Positions 9,766 through 20,044 of a stretch of DNA of 30,000 nt are shown piece after piece (positions within the stretch are counted from its first letter, which is position 1; the number at the start of each line of letters is the position of its first letter). The notes beneath the pieces were generated by a model. It searched no databases. It was not told where the DNA came from and saw nothing but the letters and a program-made list of their open reading frames with translations. The stretch lies in contig CAXKVR010000294.1 of the NCBI GenBank assembly GCA_964058845.1, forward strand, positions 1 through 30,000, written 5' to 3'. Position numbers and translations under genes: made by a program. Source of the DNA: Carex sylvatica. Taxonomy: Eukaryota; Streptophyta; Magnoliopsida; Poales; Cyperaceae.

Positions 9766-12700
9766 ATATCGAAGGTGATGGTGAGATAGTCTCGGCTAAG
9801 AAACGAGGAAGAGGGCCTAACAAAATTAAGGAGAAGTTTAACGAGAAAGGCAAAAAGCTGAAACTTGACAAATTTTACAGGCCGGTTGTTACTCGAGATA
9901 CAACGAGTTTTGCAACGGAATTTGGGATATTGGTAATAAGGAATGTTTCTCTAAGGTTCCAACGATGGAAAGATGTTCCAGATGAGAAAAAGCAAAAAAT
10001 ATGGGAAATACTTAAGGTAAACAAATTTTGGTGCTAATTTCACAGGATTTCATTTGATATTAACTAACTCTAAATTTTTTATTTCTATTTGTTTGTAAGG
10101 TGGACTGGGGCATAGTCGACAACGAAGAGGTGCAGAAATATTATTATCAGAAAATGACTACTTATCACCGGAAGTGGCGAACCGAAATGACTAAAGTGTG
10201 GCGCAAGGGTGAGACGCCCGATTTTGGTAAGCTCCAGATTAAAGAACAAGACTGGGAAGAATTTTGCAAGTACCGAGAGACGGAGAAATTTGATGTATGA
10301 TAGTTACTATGGACCACCTACCTTATCTATAATTAATTAAGAATTCCAATTTTTTTATATAGGATGCCAGCCAGACTGGAAAGGTGAATCAGGCCCACAA
10401 CGAGTATCCGCATTTCTTAGGATCCAGAGGTTATAATGGTGAGGGTTTTCAAAGTAGACTCAGAGATGCTATGCAGACGATTGCAAACGAGAAAGCATCT
10501 AGTGATCCGACTTCCCAAGGGTCAACTAGTACTGCATTGACACCAGAGGAGCTTATTGATTTGTCGGTTGAGCATAGGCACGTCACATGGAAACTAGCAA
10601 GACAGAAGCTCTCAGACGAGACTAAGGAACGCTTTTATCCAGAAACATACTTACCGGTCATCAACAGAATTGTGAGTATTTAGATATTGTCATTCATTGA
10701 AACTTCAACTTTAATTTATTTTGTTATAACATTTATGTTATCATTTCAGGAAGAACAAGAAGCGGCTTTTAAACAAGGCCAGTTGGCCATCGTACGATAC
10801 GATGATGTTCTGGGAAAATCTCTGTCAAATCGGGAACATCCCGGGAGGGTGAGAGGAGTGGGCGGTCTGCTTCCAATTACAACAACATTCGGTAAGAGCT
10901 CGATAAGGAGGAGACCCACTACTACTTACTCGAGATCCGTAGAAGAATTTGATGCGAGAGTGGATCAAAGAGTGGAGGAGAGAGTAAGAGGAATGGAGCA
11001 GAGATTGCGGCAAGAAATGAAAGAAGAAATGAAAGCTGAGCTTGCAATAATGCTTCAGCAGACCATGGGCCAAAAAGAAAAGACCTATAGCCCAACAGTC
11101 GTTCAGAGCAGCTGTCAGTTAGTCAAACGATATGCAAATCTTTCTGAGTTTACTGAGGTAATGTAAATTCAGATTTGAATCAGTAGGCCTATGCTTTAAT
11201 TTCATACATATTTATATTTTATTCGAGTAAATACATGTATTTGTACAGGAGGTAGAACTAAGCTGCAGACTCTAGGCGAATATAGGTGGGAATACTCTTG
11301 TAGTGGCCTTAGGGACAATTCATGTTTCAGTTGTACAAGGTGGAACAATTCACGGTTTGCCTATGCCGCCCGACCATGCAAGAGTAACGGTGGATGCTAT
11401 TCGTGATGCAGACTTCATAGAACTCCCCTTACCTGTACCAAATGGCGAGCAGTTAACCCTTGCATCGGTCCTCGGTAGTTTCACTGCATGGTCGATGTCC
11501 ATGATATTGACAGGTTCAGATGAGGTATATTATTATTAAGTTTTCTGCCTTCTTAATTTGTATCTATATGATAGAGTTATAGTTGATTTTGGATTTTATT
11601 TCAATTTATTATGAAATTTTGCAGGAATCACGCGAAGAGGTGCAAGTTCCTGGAGATCGGAAAATAACGAGTCACATCAAGGCGTTTGATCATATCAATT
11701 TTGAAAAGCTGGGACGAACATTCAAGCAGCTGCGTGATCAATTTTCAGAGCTAGATGGCAGTCCATTCAAAATTGATCCGCCACTTGATCTTTTCTGTTC
11801 AGCAGAGTCCATATACGTTTATGCAGATGATTATGCGGCCTTGCTTACACCACGGGAGTGGCTCACTGGACCAGTCATTCAGATATGGATGCTGTGAGTT
11901 TAATATTCGTAATAATTGCATAATTCAGTACTTTTAATTCAAATTTCACAAACTTGAGAACACATGTATGCCTTCTTTTTTTTAGGTATTGGCACAAATT
12001 CATCAAGGAGGAATTTCCCGATGAGCAAATTGGTTTCATGGACCCCCAGCGAACAAATGCCATCTTGCTGCATGATGACCGGGGAGGTGTTCTTTAATAC
12101 ATGAGGAAAGCACTCCAAGAGAATCGGGACAAGAGATTGATCTTCATACCTTACCATCAGATGTTAGTGTTATATATATATTATAATTTTATTATATTTC
12201 TTTCAATTCATATAAATTATAGAATATGACATGCTACAAACCTAACATGCAGAAATCATTGGATATTGACCGTGCTTATACCAAGAGAACGTTCCTTGTA
12301 CGTGTACGATTCCGATAAGAAGAGCAAAAAAATGCTAATGATCACTGCTGCGGTCGAGGAGTAAGTGACTTTCTTAATTTTACGTTTGTTTAGAATTCTA
12401 ATGATTTTATTATTATATTATCATTTTAAATATCTCTCGTAAGTACTGATTGTTCAATTTGTTCATATTTCAACAGTGCCTTCACCAGGGAAATGGGTAC
12501 TTCTTTAACGGTTCATAACGATTGCAAGGTAATAGTTTCTATTGAGATATGATTATAAGGACCTAGATGTAAAAATTTGTGAATATCTAAACATATAAAT
12601 CATTGGTATGCTCATTAACTTACATTTTATTTTTTACAAACTTGTTACATAGTGCCCACAACAACCAGCCGGCTGAGAATGTGCATATTATGTCATGTTG

Positions 12701-12964
12701 CTCATGCAAGACATAATAAGCGAACACCTCGATTCTTTTCTGAACTTAAGGGTATATATGCATTTATATATTTTTCAAAAGTAATGATAAATTGTTGCTT
12801 CAAATATAATAAAATACAAAATTGATTGTGCATGCTCTTCTATCTTTTTAAAAATGCAGGATATTCCCGCTAAACATAATGTACAACGCTTGGGAGATTT
12901 TCGGAAAATGTGGGTTAAAATTTTTTTACATGAGATTAGGCCGAGAATAACTACAATATTGTAG
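9766..12964 (+). pseudogene. CACTA Transposase_24 (Ptta/En/Spm) - Ulp1 protease gene, multi-exon, with three stops
   Basis: Spliced model with GT-AG junctions: 9766-10016, 10100-10294, 10363-10671, 10750-11157, 11249-11524, 11625-11893, 11986-12162, 12253-12360, 12477-12528, 12653-12751, 12860-12964, about 749 codons in one frame. The N-terminal part (exons 1-4: KKRGRGPNK, FRPVVT-like FYRPVVTRD, W..M..YHRKWRTEMTK, ELIDLSVEHRHVTWKLARQ) resembles the plant Ptta/En/Spm transposase domain. It is followed by a charged coiled-coil-like stretch (EERVRGMEQRLRQEMKEEMK). The C-terminal part resembles a Ulp1/C48 cysteine protease: His in NHWILTVL, Asp in YVYDSD, Gln in CPQQPAG and Cys in ECAYYVM. In-frame stops at 11273 (TAG), 12095 (TAA) and 12674 (TGA), and no ATG in the first exon, make it non-functional as it stands. 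The second domain could be a related non-Ulp1 protease fold. Confidence 0.8.
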
Positions 12965-13200
12965 GATGTGTGTAATTTTAATTTGCATGAACATGAATTT
13001 TTTATAATAATTTAGGATGTATATGATATTTAATTTAGGATGTGTATGTGATAGCTAATTTAGGATGTGTATGTGTATGAAACATAATTTTAGGATGTGT
13101 GACATTTCATTTTTAGATTTGTGATAATTTAGCAAGAATTTTGGCCAACAAAATATGGAAGCTAGTCATTTAATATATATATTTTTTTTGATTCAATTTA
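12965..13200 (+). other. 3' flank of the CACTA gene with short direct repeats
   Basis: AT-rich sequence after the terminal TAG. TTTAGGATGTGTATG and close variants recur four or five times between 12961 and 13100. This is probably the 3'UTR; no gene is seen. Confidence 0.5.
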
Positions 13201-13682
13201 ACTATCTGGATCGGTTCTTAGCTTAAGAACCGATCCTGATAGTCAATAATATGAATTTAAAAAATTCAAAAATAATTAAAAATAACTATTAGGATCAGTT
13301 CTATTTAAAACCGATCTAGATAACTGACTATCTGGATCGGTTTTAAATGGAACCGATCCAGATAGTTATTTTCTGAATTTAAAAATTAAAATTTTTTTAA
13401 TATTAATCTGGATCGGTTGTATAATAGTGAACCGATATTATTCAACCGATCCAGATTAATATTAAAAAGTTTTTAATTTTTAAATTCAGAAAATAACTAT
13501 CTGGATCGGTTCCATTTAAAACCGATCCAGATAGGTGATTATCTAGATCGGTTATTTAACCGATCCAGATAGGTGATTATCTAGATCAGTTATTTAACCG
13601 ATCCAGATTATTGTAGTATCTGTATCGCCTTCATCAGGATCGGTTGTATTCCGGTACTAATAGGCGTATATAACCGATCCTG
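13201..13682. repeat. right subterminal hairpin field of the CACTA element
   Basis: A series of inverted motifs with the core GATCGGTT/AACCGATC: 13201-13243 (one mismatch per arm), 13287-13316, 13328-13372, 13403-13464, 13498-13534, then single copies near 13541-13600 and 13639-13682. The core is the same as in the left array, which ties both fields to one element. Confidence 0.85.
13328..13534. repeat. 207-bp palindrome with nested hairpins
   Basis: The arms 13328-13419 and 13443-13534 (92 bases each) are inverted copies with about three mismatches, around a 23-base centre. Each arm itself contains a smaller hairpin (CTATCTGGATCGGTT...AACCGATCCAGATAG), so the whole can fold as one long stem or as a cruciform with side hairpins. 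Confidence 0.9.
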
Positions 13683-13685
13683 ATT

Positions 13686-13703
13686 CCAAATTTTCCACTA
13701 GTG
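13686..13703 (-). repeat. right terminal inverted repeat of the CACTA element
   Basis: Reads CACTAGTGGAAAATTTGG outward to inward on the minus strand. The CACTA start is diagnostic for the superfamily. ATC (13704-13706) would be the 3-bp target duplication. Confidence 0.75.
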
Positions 13704-13992
13704 ATCATATCCTAACTAGCTCTATTACTAAGCAATGTTCAACTAAGCCACAATTTTTTCTCCAAGTACTCGACGGTTTATAAGCCACAATTTCATAGCA
13801 CTAGACTTTAAAAGGTCAAAAGTGACAAAAATACATTTTTCGGATTATAAAATTTATGATGTTTGAGTTTACAATTATTTTGGTATTCATCTGGTTTGGT
13901 GCCAAAAGTCCAAAACATTGTATGAACAGCTTGGTGGAGATGTCGAGACATAGCTTTACTTGGCTCTTAGTGCAATGCTTGATATCGGAGAG
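13704..13992. other. spacer between CACTA end and F-box stop codon
   Basis: AT-rich sequence, probably containing the 3'UTR of the F-box gene (minus strand). Nothing else is recognised. Confidence 0.5.
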
Positions 13993-15072
13993 CTATACCA
14001 GATTTGGCACAAACCAAGTATGCAAAAAACGAAGAGGGCAAGGCAGCACCATAATTGTACCATTTTCTATGTCGTATCTACAAAGATATTCCTTGTTTTT
14101 CAGGAAGTAAATGCAATTCCCTTTGAATCCAGGAAAGTTGCTTGCACATACAGATAACCCACTATAATATTGCAAAAACAAAATTTGGTCACCGATATCG
14201 GTGATCTTTACCCAACAAGGTTTCTGTTTTCTATCACCAACATAAAGACAATATATATCAAAGTAGAACTGCTCACCCTTATAATACTGGAACAATCTTA
14301 GCATTTTTCCTCCTGAGTCGACCATAATTGTGTAACCTTTTAGATGAGGGTTTGTGCCCTTTGGTGGTGCCACTTGATAAGCCAAATTTTTGGTGGAAAT
14401 ATCAATAACATTTGTAGTGCCAGTTTCTCTGTCGTTGCTGAAGTATTGTCCCCTATAAAATGCATTAGGACTGTTGCCGACCCCTTCAATATAAACCCAA
14501 TCATTAGCTTTAGGTCGCCAAAAAGCCATTATATTGGGTGGGGGTAGAGACCAGTCCGCATATCCTGATATAACAACAATATTGCTGCCTTCAATTGTAT
14601 CTGGACCAATATATTCTAGGCATCCACCACCTAGCACATTAACAGAAGGGACATGGATCTGATCATGAGTAAGAGGATTAAGGAGATACACATTGCCATT
14701 TCTCATGCAAGAGGCAAGTAGGTAGTGGCATGAGGGGCTGCTTACCTTGAAACGATGGGATGTTGGATAGGTGATAGTATGAACTTTACCAGATAAGAGG
14801 CAGTAGAAGCGTATAGTGGTGGTTTCTTCCGAGTATTTACGAATCTCTACAAGCCAGGGGAGTTGTGGAGGAGGATCATTGACTCGGGCTGATAACTGCC
14901 AGCTCTTGCATACAACACGAAAGCGTATGAAATCAGAGATATCAGATAGCTTTTTGGAGAAGAGATGGAGAATGTCTTCTGGAAGTTCAGACCAGTTTCT
15001 CTCATGGCTTAGGACGCCATCGGCACTGCTTCGTTCTTTCATGGTAGAGCTTTTAGTCTTTCGCTTGGGCAT
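13993..15072 (-). CDS. F-box/DUF295 (KIB-type beta-propeller) protein
   Basis: 359 residues. A basic N-terminus (MPKRKTK) leads into an F-box at about residues 27-63 (NWSELPEDILHLFSKKL...FRVVCKSW), which in this family binds SKP1 in an SCF ubiquitin ligase. The rest matches the plant DUF295 domain: QLPWLVEIRKY, a central LLASCMRNGNVYLLNPLTHDQIHVPS, and a C-terminal FPGFKGNCIYF, RYDIENGTI and WFVPNLV end. Length and ending fit a complete member. The ATG at 15072 is preferred over a TTG at 15093; the bases before it (TATCAG|ATG) form a splice acceptor, so an intron may abut the start codon. Substrate is unknown. Such genes are numerous and fast-evolving in plants. It is the last convincing gene before the telomere. 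Confidence 0.9.
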   Translation of the reverse strand: MPKRKTKSSTMKERSSADGVLSHERNWSELPEDILHLFSKKLSDISDFIRFRVVCKSWQLSARVNDPPPQLPWLVEIRKYSEETTTIRFYCLLSGKVHTITYPTSHRFKVSSPSCHYLLASCMRNGNVYLLNPLTHDQIHVPSVNVLGGGCLEYIGPDTIEGSNIVVISGYADWSLPPPNIMAFWRPKANDWVYIEGVGNSPNAFYRGQYFSNDRETGTTNVIDISTKNLAYQVAPPKGTNPHLKGYTIMVDSGGKMLRLFQYYKGEQFYFDIYCLYVGDRKQKPCWVKITDIGDQILFLQYYSGLSVCASNFPGFKGNCIYFLKNKEYLCRYDIENGTIMVLPCPLRFLHTWFVPNLV

Positions 15073-16058
15073 CTGATATTTGGAGGAAAACAAGTGTAGT
15101 TAATACTGAAGTTAAGAAGGCCTAAGTTTGTTATTCGGTACTTAATTAAGCATGATAATTCCATTAAAAAGAAAACACAATTGTTTTAATATGCCTTCCT
15201 TTTCTAAATATAAGATAGAAAATTTTCTAGTCATTTAAACTTAATCGATTATATATGCTAATCACTCACAAAATGCAGTGAATCCCCAATTTATAGACCT
15301 AAACATTGCATATCATACTGAAAAGCTTGAACCGGTGCTATATAAGGCACAATTGCAATACTGACCTTAACCTAAATTAAACCAAAAAAAGAATTATTAA
15401 AGTTCAATACAAACAAAATAGTTCATACATGTGAAAATTCAACCAAAAAGGCATCCAACAAAATAAAATCAGAAAAGATAAAGGTTCTGGGCAACTAAAG
15501 AAGGAAGAAACATACCACATTTGAGAAAGAGACTAATACCACAATTATAACCTAATTATTTCCCTATTCAACCAAATTGAAAACCTAAACGGAAAAGAAG
15601 GTTCTTATGAACTAAAGAACGACAATTAAACACATTTATAATACTAAGAACAACAGTTCATGCATTATTCAAACAACATGGATTTAAACTCAGCACAACA
15701 CAAATTCAGAACATCACTTGACACAAATAAGGCCACAATTAAGTACAGCACATCAGAATACTAATAATTTGGATCAAAGAAGCAAAGGCCATAACTCAAG
15801 AAGAAATAAAAATATCACCAAAACTATAAACTTTTTGGTAATATTACCATAATTAAATTTGATACATCACCAGCCAAAACAGTACAATAGGAAACACAAT
15901 TTTTCTTTTTAAAAAAAAGGCCATTACAAAGTATCAAGATGTAACCAAGAACCAGAAAACACTGTTCTTACATAAAAAAGTTAAACAAAAAGCTAATTTA
16001 TAAACCCTAAAATCATTGTTAGTAATTTCAATAAATAATAACAAAAATAAATTCTAAC
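15073..16058 (-). other. predicted 5'UTR intron of the F-box gene
   Basis: The donor CAAG|GTTAGAA lies at 16059/16058 (minus strand). The acceptor is TATCAG directly before the ATG, or CTTCAG about 35 bases further upstream. The interior is A-rich and has no coding frame. Most of it (15367-16058) has a diverged second copy at 16831-18640. Confidence 0.5.
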
Positions 16059-16100
16059 CTTGGTGTTTAAAGAGGATAGTGGAGGTAGTGGAGGACTAGC
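15367..16100. repeat. segmental duplication, copy 1
   Basis: Intron and start of the first exon of the F-box gene. It shares long collinear stretches with copy 2, such as AACAAAATAGTTCA, GGCATCCAACAAA, AATTATAACCTAATT, TTCATGCATTATTCAA, AAGATGTAACCAA, AACAAAAATAAATTCT and GTGGAGGTAGTGGA. It keeps an uninterrupted TTTCAATAA at 16026-16034, where copy 2 carries an insertion. Confidence 0.8.
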
Positions 16101-16420
16101 GGAGGAGGAGGACGACTCCAGGGCAGCAATATCCTGGACGAGGTGGCGCTGCAGGAGTATATTTGAGCGGCGGAGATTTTCTCAACCAGCGGTGACTGGG
16201 AGATGTGCTTGGCGCTCTAGTAGCCGTCTGGGTGTTATAGGTTTTTGAGGGAGAGTGGGTGTGAGGAATAGAGGTGAAATTAGTGGTTTGATTTGTGAAA
16301 CTTGAGTCTACAAGGATGGAATCACAAAGAGTAAAACAATGTTTGAGAAAATTACTTAAACGATCCACCTCTTATCTGAGCAGAGAGAGCTGCGGAGACG
16401 ATGCTCGTGACAGAGGCTGC
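16059..16420 (-). other. predicted noncoding first exon of the F-box gene
   Basis: GC-richer stretch between a TATA box and a splice donor. An open frame crosses it (16096-16368) but starts only with GTG and resembles no known protein, so it is taken as 5'UTR. The right limit is an estimate, about 30 bases downstream of the TATA box. Confidence 0.45.
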
Positions 16421-16446
16421 CGATGCCCAGTGGATGACAAATGAAG

Positions 16447-16453
16447 TTATATA
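16447..16453 (-). promoter_or_regulatory. putative TATA box of the F-box gene
   Basis: Minus strand TATATAA, placed 30-40 bases upstream of a GC-richer transcribed-looking segment. The motif is common in AT-rich DNA, so position is the main support. Confidence 0.4.
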
Positions 16454-16454
16454 A

Positions 16455-16830
16455 AGAACAATTTATGATTAGTCAATGGTACTACATATTTTTCTCTAAA
16501 TTTATAGAAATAAATTTCTCTCTATGTCAGGATATGAAAAATGAAGTTGTATAAATTAACTACTTGAAGAAATTACTGAGTGTATAGTCGTCAAAAAATT
16601 GATATTGGAATTTAATTCAATCAAAACTTTATTATTAGATAAATCCCCATCCAAAACTTAAAATTCTCTTAGATATATTATTGATTTTTTTATTATTATT
16701 GGAGAATATGTCCAAAAAAAAAAAAAATAGTATGTTTCCAACATATTTTGAATTAAGCACACTAACATTTGTTAAATAACACATTGAACTTTTTTAAAAT
16801 TTACTATATTTCTTGCATATATAGAATATC
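16455..16830. other. AT-rich spacer
   Basis: No gene, hairpin or recognisable repeat apart from a short A-run at 16716-16728. Confidence 0.5.
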
Positions 16831-18690
16831 TCAACCTAAATTCCACGAAAAAACAATTATTGAAGTTCAACATAAACAAAATAGTTCAATACATGCAAAA
16901 ATTTAACAAAAAATGGCATCCAACAAAGCAAATCAGAAAAGATAATGGTTCTCAACAACTAAAGAAGTACAACAAAGTTAGAAACAGACCAATAACATAA
17001 TTATAACCTAATTCTACCCCTATTCAATCAAATAAAAATCCAAAAAGATAAGTAGGTTAATAGGAACTAAGGAACAACACTAAACGCATTTAAAACACTA
17101 AAGAACAATATTTAACACATTTAAAACATAAAGTTCATGCATTATTCAAGCTAGGCACAGTTCATCACAGCACAAATTCAGAACATGATGTAACACTAAT
17201 AAGACCACAAATAGGTTTAACGCATCACAAAATTATAAATTAGTTTCACAACAGCAATTAAGCAAAGATCAAAACAAAAGAGCTTTTTCGTAAATATTAT
17301 CAAAATTAAATTTCGTTCTGCACTAGCCATAAAGTAACAAGATGTAACCAAAAGCCACAAAAATATTGTTATACATGGGGGTCTAAATAAAAACACTTTC
17401 CAATAAAAAATTTAAATACAAAGGTACACCATAAACCCTAAAAAAAATGTTCGTAATTTTAATAAGGAGCCTGATAATTGTACCTCAAACAAAATCTCCG
17501 AGCACGTTCCCCCAAGTAGTTTAATAAAAAACTTTTAATGTTATCTAACTTTCATTTCCAGCGCTAATATCCAAACATTTAAACTTCTTTTTATAACATT
17601 TTACAATACTACTCGCAAGCATTTAAACTTCTATCTGCAAGCATTGAACTCCTAACTATTTTTGTTTTCAAGCCAAAAACGAAAAGATTCATTTCACCCA
17701 CTTTTTTTATTTTTTCTCTGATCATTCTCATCCATTTTTTCGACGATCCGTGATGAATTTTGCGAATCTAAAAATATGAACTTTTTTTACCCGATTTTTT
17801 CTTTCAAATGAGATCCATGAAGAATAACTTTTGAGTTATATTAGTGCCGTAATTTTTTTCACTACTTTAAATCTCTGTGACTTTCAATTTTTTTTTATTT
17901 TGCTTCAAAATAAATTAAATCTCTGTTTAAAAGCATATAAATCTCATGTACAAGCATATAAACCTCATTAATAACACTTTAAATCTCTAGAATAAAACAT
18001 ATAAACCTCATGTAGAAAGAATTTAAACCTCAACAATAACACTTCAAATCATATAAATCTCAACAATAACACTGCATTTACAAAGCTCATTTACAAAGCA
18101 TATAAACCTCATGTACAAAGCCTTGAAAATTTTAATAGTTGTAGACTGAGATTTAAAAATTTAAAAATTTAAAGTGCTCATGAGTTTTACTTTAAAAAAA
18201 AAACAAATGACTTTAAAATTACTCAAAAGTATTTTTTCATGGATTTTATTTGAAGGATAAAATTGAATAGAAAATGTTCGTATTTTTAGATTCATAAAAT
18301 TCATCACGGATCGTCGAAAAAATAAATTATAATGATTAGAGAAAAAATAAAAAAGAGTGGGTAAAAAGAATATTTTCTTTTTTTGACTTGAATACAAAAG
18401 TAGTTAAGAGTTAAAACTATCTAGAAATGCTTTTAGATAGACGTTTATATGCTTGCGAGTAATATTTTAAAATGTTATAAATATAGCTTTAAATGTTTGG
18501 ATATTAACGCTGGAAATGAAACTTAGACAATATTAAAAGATTTTTCTATGAAACTACTTGGGAGACGCGCTCGAGTATGGCTTGGGGTACTAGAACATTT
18601 CTTTTTTAATAAATATTAACAAAAATAAATTCTGACCTTGGGGCTGAGAGAGGATGTGGAGGTAGTGGAAGTGCAGCCGTGGTCTTGATA
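16831..18690. repeat. segmental duplication, copy 2, interrupted by an inverted-repeat element
   Basis: Collinear with 15367-16100 in two parts, 16831-17465 and 18604-18690. The splice donor context (CCAAG|GTCAGAATTT, minus strand) survives at the right part. The F-box coding part that should lie to its left (16455-16830) is absent. This looks like a relic of a tandem gene duplication. Confidence 0.75.
17466..18603. mobile_element. foldback/MULE-like element with about 400-bp inverted arms
   Basis: The left arm (17480-17875) and right arm (about 18172-18590) are inverted, imperfect copies. Shared stretches include CCCAAGTAGTTT, TTTCATTTCCAGCG, TAATATCCAAACATTTAAA, TTTTTTCGACGATCCG and TGATGAATTTT. 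The centre (17876-18171) has degenerate copies of AGCATATAAACCTCATGTAC. TTTTAATAA flanks the element on both sides (17457-17465 and 18604-18612), a 9-bp target duplication of the size made by Mutator-like transposases. The outermost 13-14 bases of the two ends match poorly, so exact ends may shift. There is no transposase frame, so it is non-autonomous. Confidence 0.75.
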
Positions 18691-19851
18691 AGGCAGCGCT
18701 GCAACAACGAATAACAATGTCAAGAATGTGATTAAAAATGTTTATGCAACCAGACCAGCACATTAGACTCAATTAATTTAGCCTAAATTAACCCTCAATC
18801 AAATTACATAGCTACGAAACAACCCACCTTCAATTATATAAGGGACGGATAAAGATGCAACGATCTGTTTATGACTAATAAATCAGAACATAATCCAAGG
18901 AATGAATTTCTTATTACCATCTCAGCCTTATACATGGATTGACAAGCACCATTAGCAAAAAAAATTGGAAAATAATTGCATTCTCTCATTTGGTACTCTG
19001 AGGTTTTACAAGATGTACTTATTCTTTTTTTCAGATGAGTATAAAATTTGGGAATATGAAATTAAATTTATTGTAATAAGACCAGTAATCCTGATCTCTT
19101 ACTTCAACCAGGATGAAAAGCACTGTCACCACCACCACCACCACCACCTCTCCGCTAAGTAATGAAAAAGCACTAGGTGCAACCTTGACTCTGGAGTAAT
19201 CCTCAAGCTGCTGCCTCCCAGCAAAGATCAGGCGTTGCTGCTCTAAATTTTAGGGGCAAAATAAACCTTGATTTTTATTGAGGAAAAGTTATCCTCCAAT
19301 ATATAAAACTAGCAGCAGTTATATGTCATAATTAACTTCAATTTTTTTGCTTTACCATGAAATTAGGCACGGAAGGTATTTATTCTATATTTAACATATC
19401 TATCTCAAAATAGGACTTTTATTTTTACATTGCGTATTTGGGGCACGGAACATATTAATACAAAGCTAATTGTTTCAAAATTAGTGCTATAAAAATGTAA
19501 TCGGTTTAATTTTATTCACGGATCAATTTATAATTAGAAACAAATAAATTGGATCTAAATAAAGCAACAGAAGAAAAAAAAAAAAAAACGCAACCAAGAT
19601 ATTTCTTTATTTAATCATTTAGGCCAGATTAAATTTATACTTCAATATATAATACTTTTGTTAGAATTTCACATATCATTTGGTGTATGCGAATATTTTA
19701 AACAAGTTGGTCACTTTATTTCTTTTTTTTAGAGATAATTATTTTTAATAAAAAATTGGGATCATGTCCCTATTTGTGTACTGATAACAAAGTCTTACAA
19801 ATTAGGTTTTGATATAAAACTTATTACCCCACTTACACATGCGGATCATAT
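18691..19851. other. AT-rich intergenic stretch
   Basis: No gene is recognised. It contains a perfect trinucleotide tract (CAC) at 19127-19148 and several A/T runs. A plus-strand TATATAAGG near 18836 has no coding sequence after it. Confidence 0.5.
19127..19148. repeat. (CAC)n microsatellite
   Basis: Seven perfect CAC units, an ordinary simple repeat. Confidence 0.9.
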
Positions 19852-19873
19852 CACTATAGCAGAACAGTTTTTC

Positions 19874-19911
19874 TGCGACCGGTATTAGCGGCCGGCGATA
19901 CACCGGTTGCA
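19874..19911. repeat. subterminal imperfect palindrome
   Basis: TGCGACCGGT faces ACCGGTTGCA around a GCGGCCGGCG centre. This is the first of the GCGACCGG motifs of the second CACTA-like element. Confidence 0.7.
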
Positions 19912-19964
19912 GATAGTTGATTTTTCTCAAAAAAAAAAAACGAAAATTAGCGGCGACCATATTT

Positions 19965-19988
19965 GCGACCGGTGTCTTCGCCGGTCGC
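19965..19988. repeat. subterminal hairpin
   Basis: GCGACCGG (19965-19972) and CCGGTCGC (19981-19988) are perfect inverted copies around an 8-base loop. A run of about 22 T follows it. Confidence 0.75.
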
Positions 19989-20044
19989 TGAAAGTTTTTT
20001 TTTTTTTTTTTTTTTAGCGTCGAATTAATTTTTCTGCGAAATTT

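Larger units (their letters stand above)
5976..13703 (+). mobile_element. CACTA (En/Spm) DNA transposon, visible part with right terminus
   Basis: A transposase-type gene on the plus strand is flanked on both sides by inverted motifs built on ATCTGGATCGGTT / AACCGATCCAGAT, the kind of subterminal repeat CACTA transposases bind. The right end reads CACTAGTGGAAAATTTGG on the minus strand (13686-13703), a typical CACTA terminus. The following 3 bases, ATC (13704-13706), would be the target duplication. No left terminus is found: the left hairpin field is entered mid-unit at 5973-5976, where the second gypsy element abuts it. The left end is therefore either beyond the gypsy insertion, left of the window, or lost. 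Confidence 0.75.

Noticed and set aside
13856..15076. Plus-strand frames of 65-86 codons
   Set aside because: They are antisense shadows of the F-box gene and its 3' end.
16096..16368. Minus-strand 90-codon open frame
   Set aside because: It has no ATG (GTG start), no known domain, and lies in the predicted 5'UTR exon of the F-box gene.
18161..18397. Minus-strand 78-codon Phe/Lys-rich frame
   Set aside because: It lies in an arm of the inverted-repeat element and is AT-driven low complexity.
18965..19162. 65-codon frame ending in a His run
   Set aside because: The His run is just the CAC microsatellite; there is no domain, splice context or conservation evidence.
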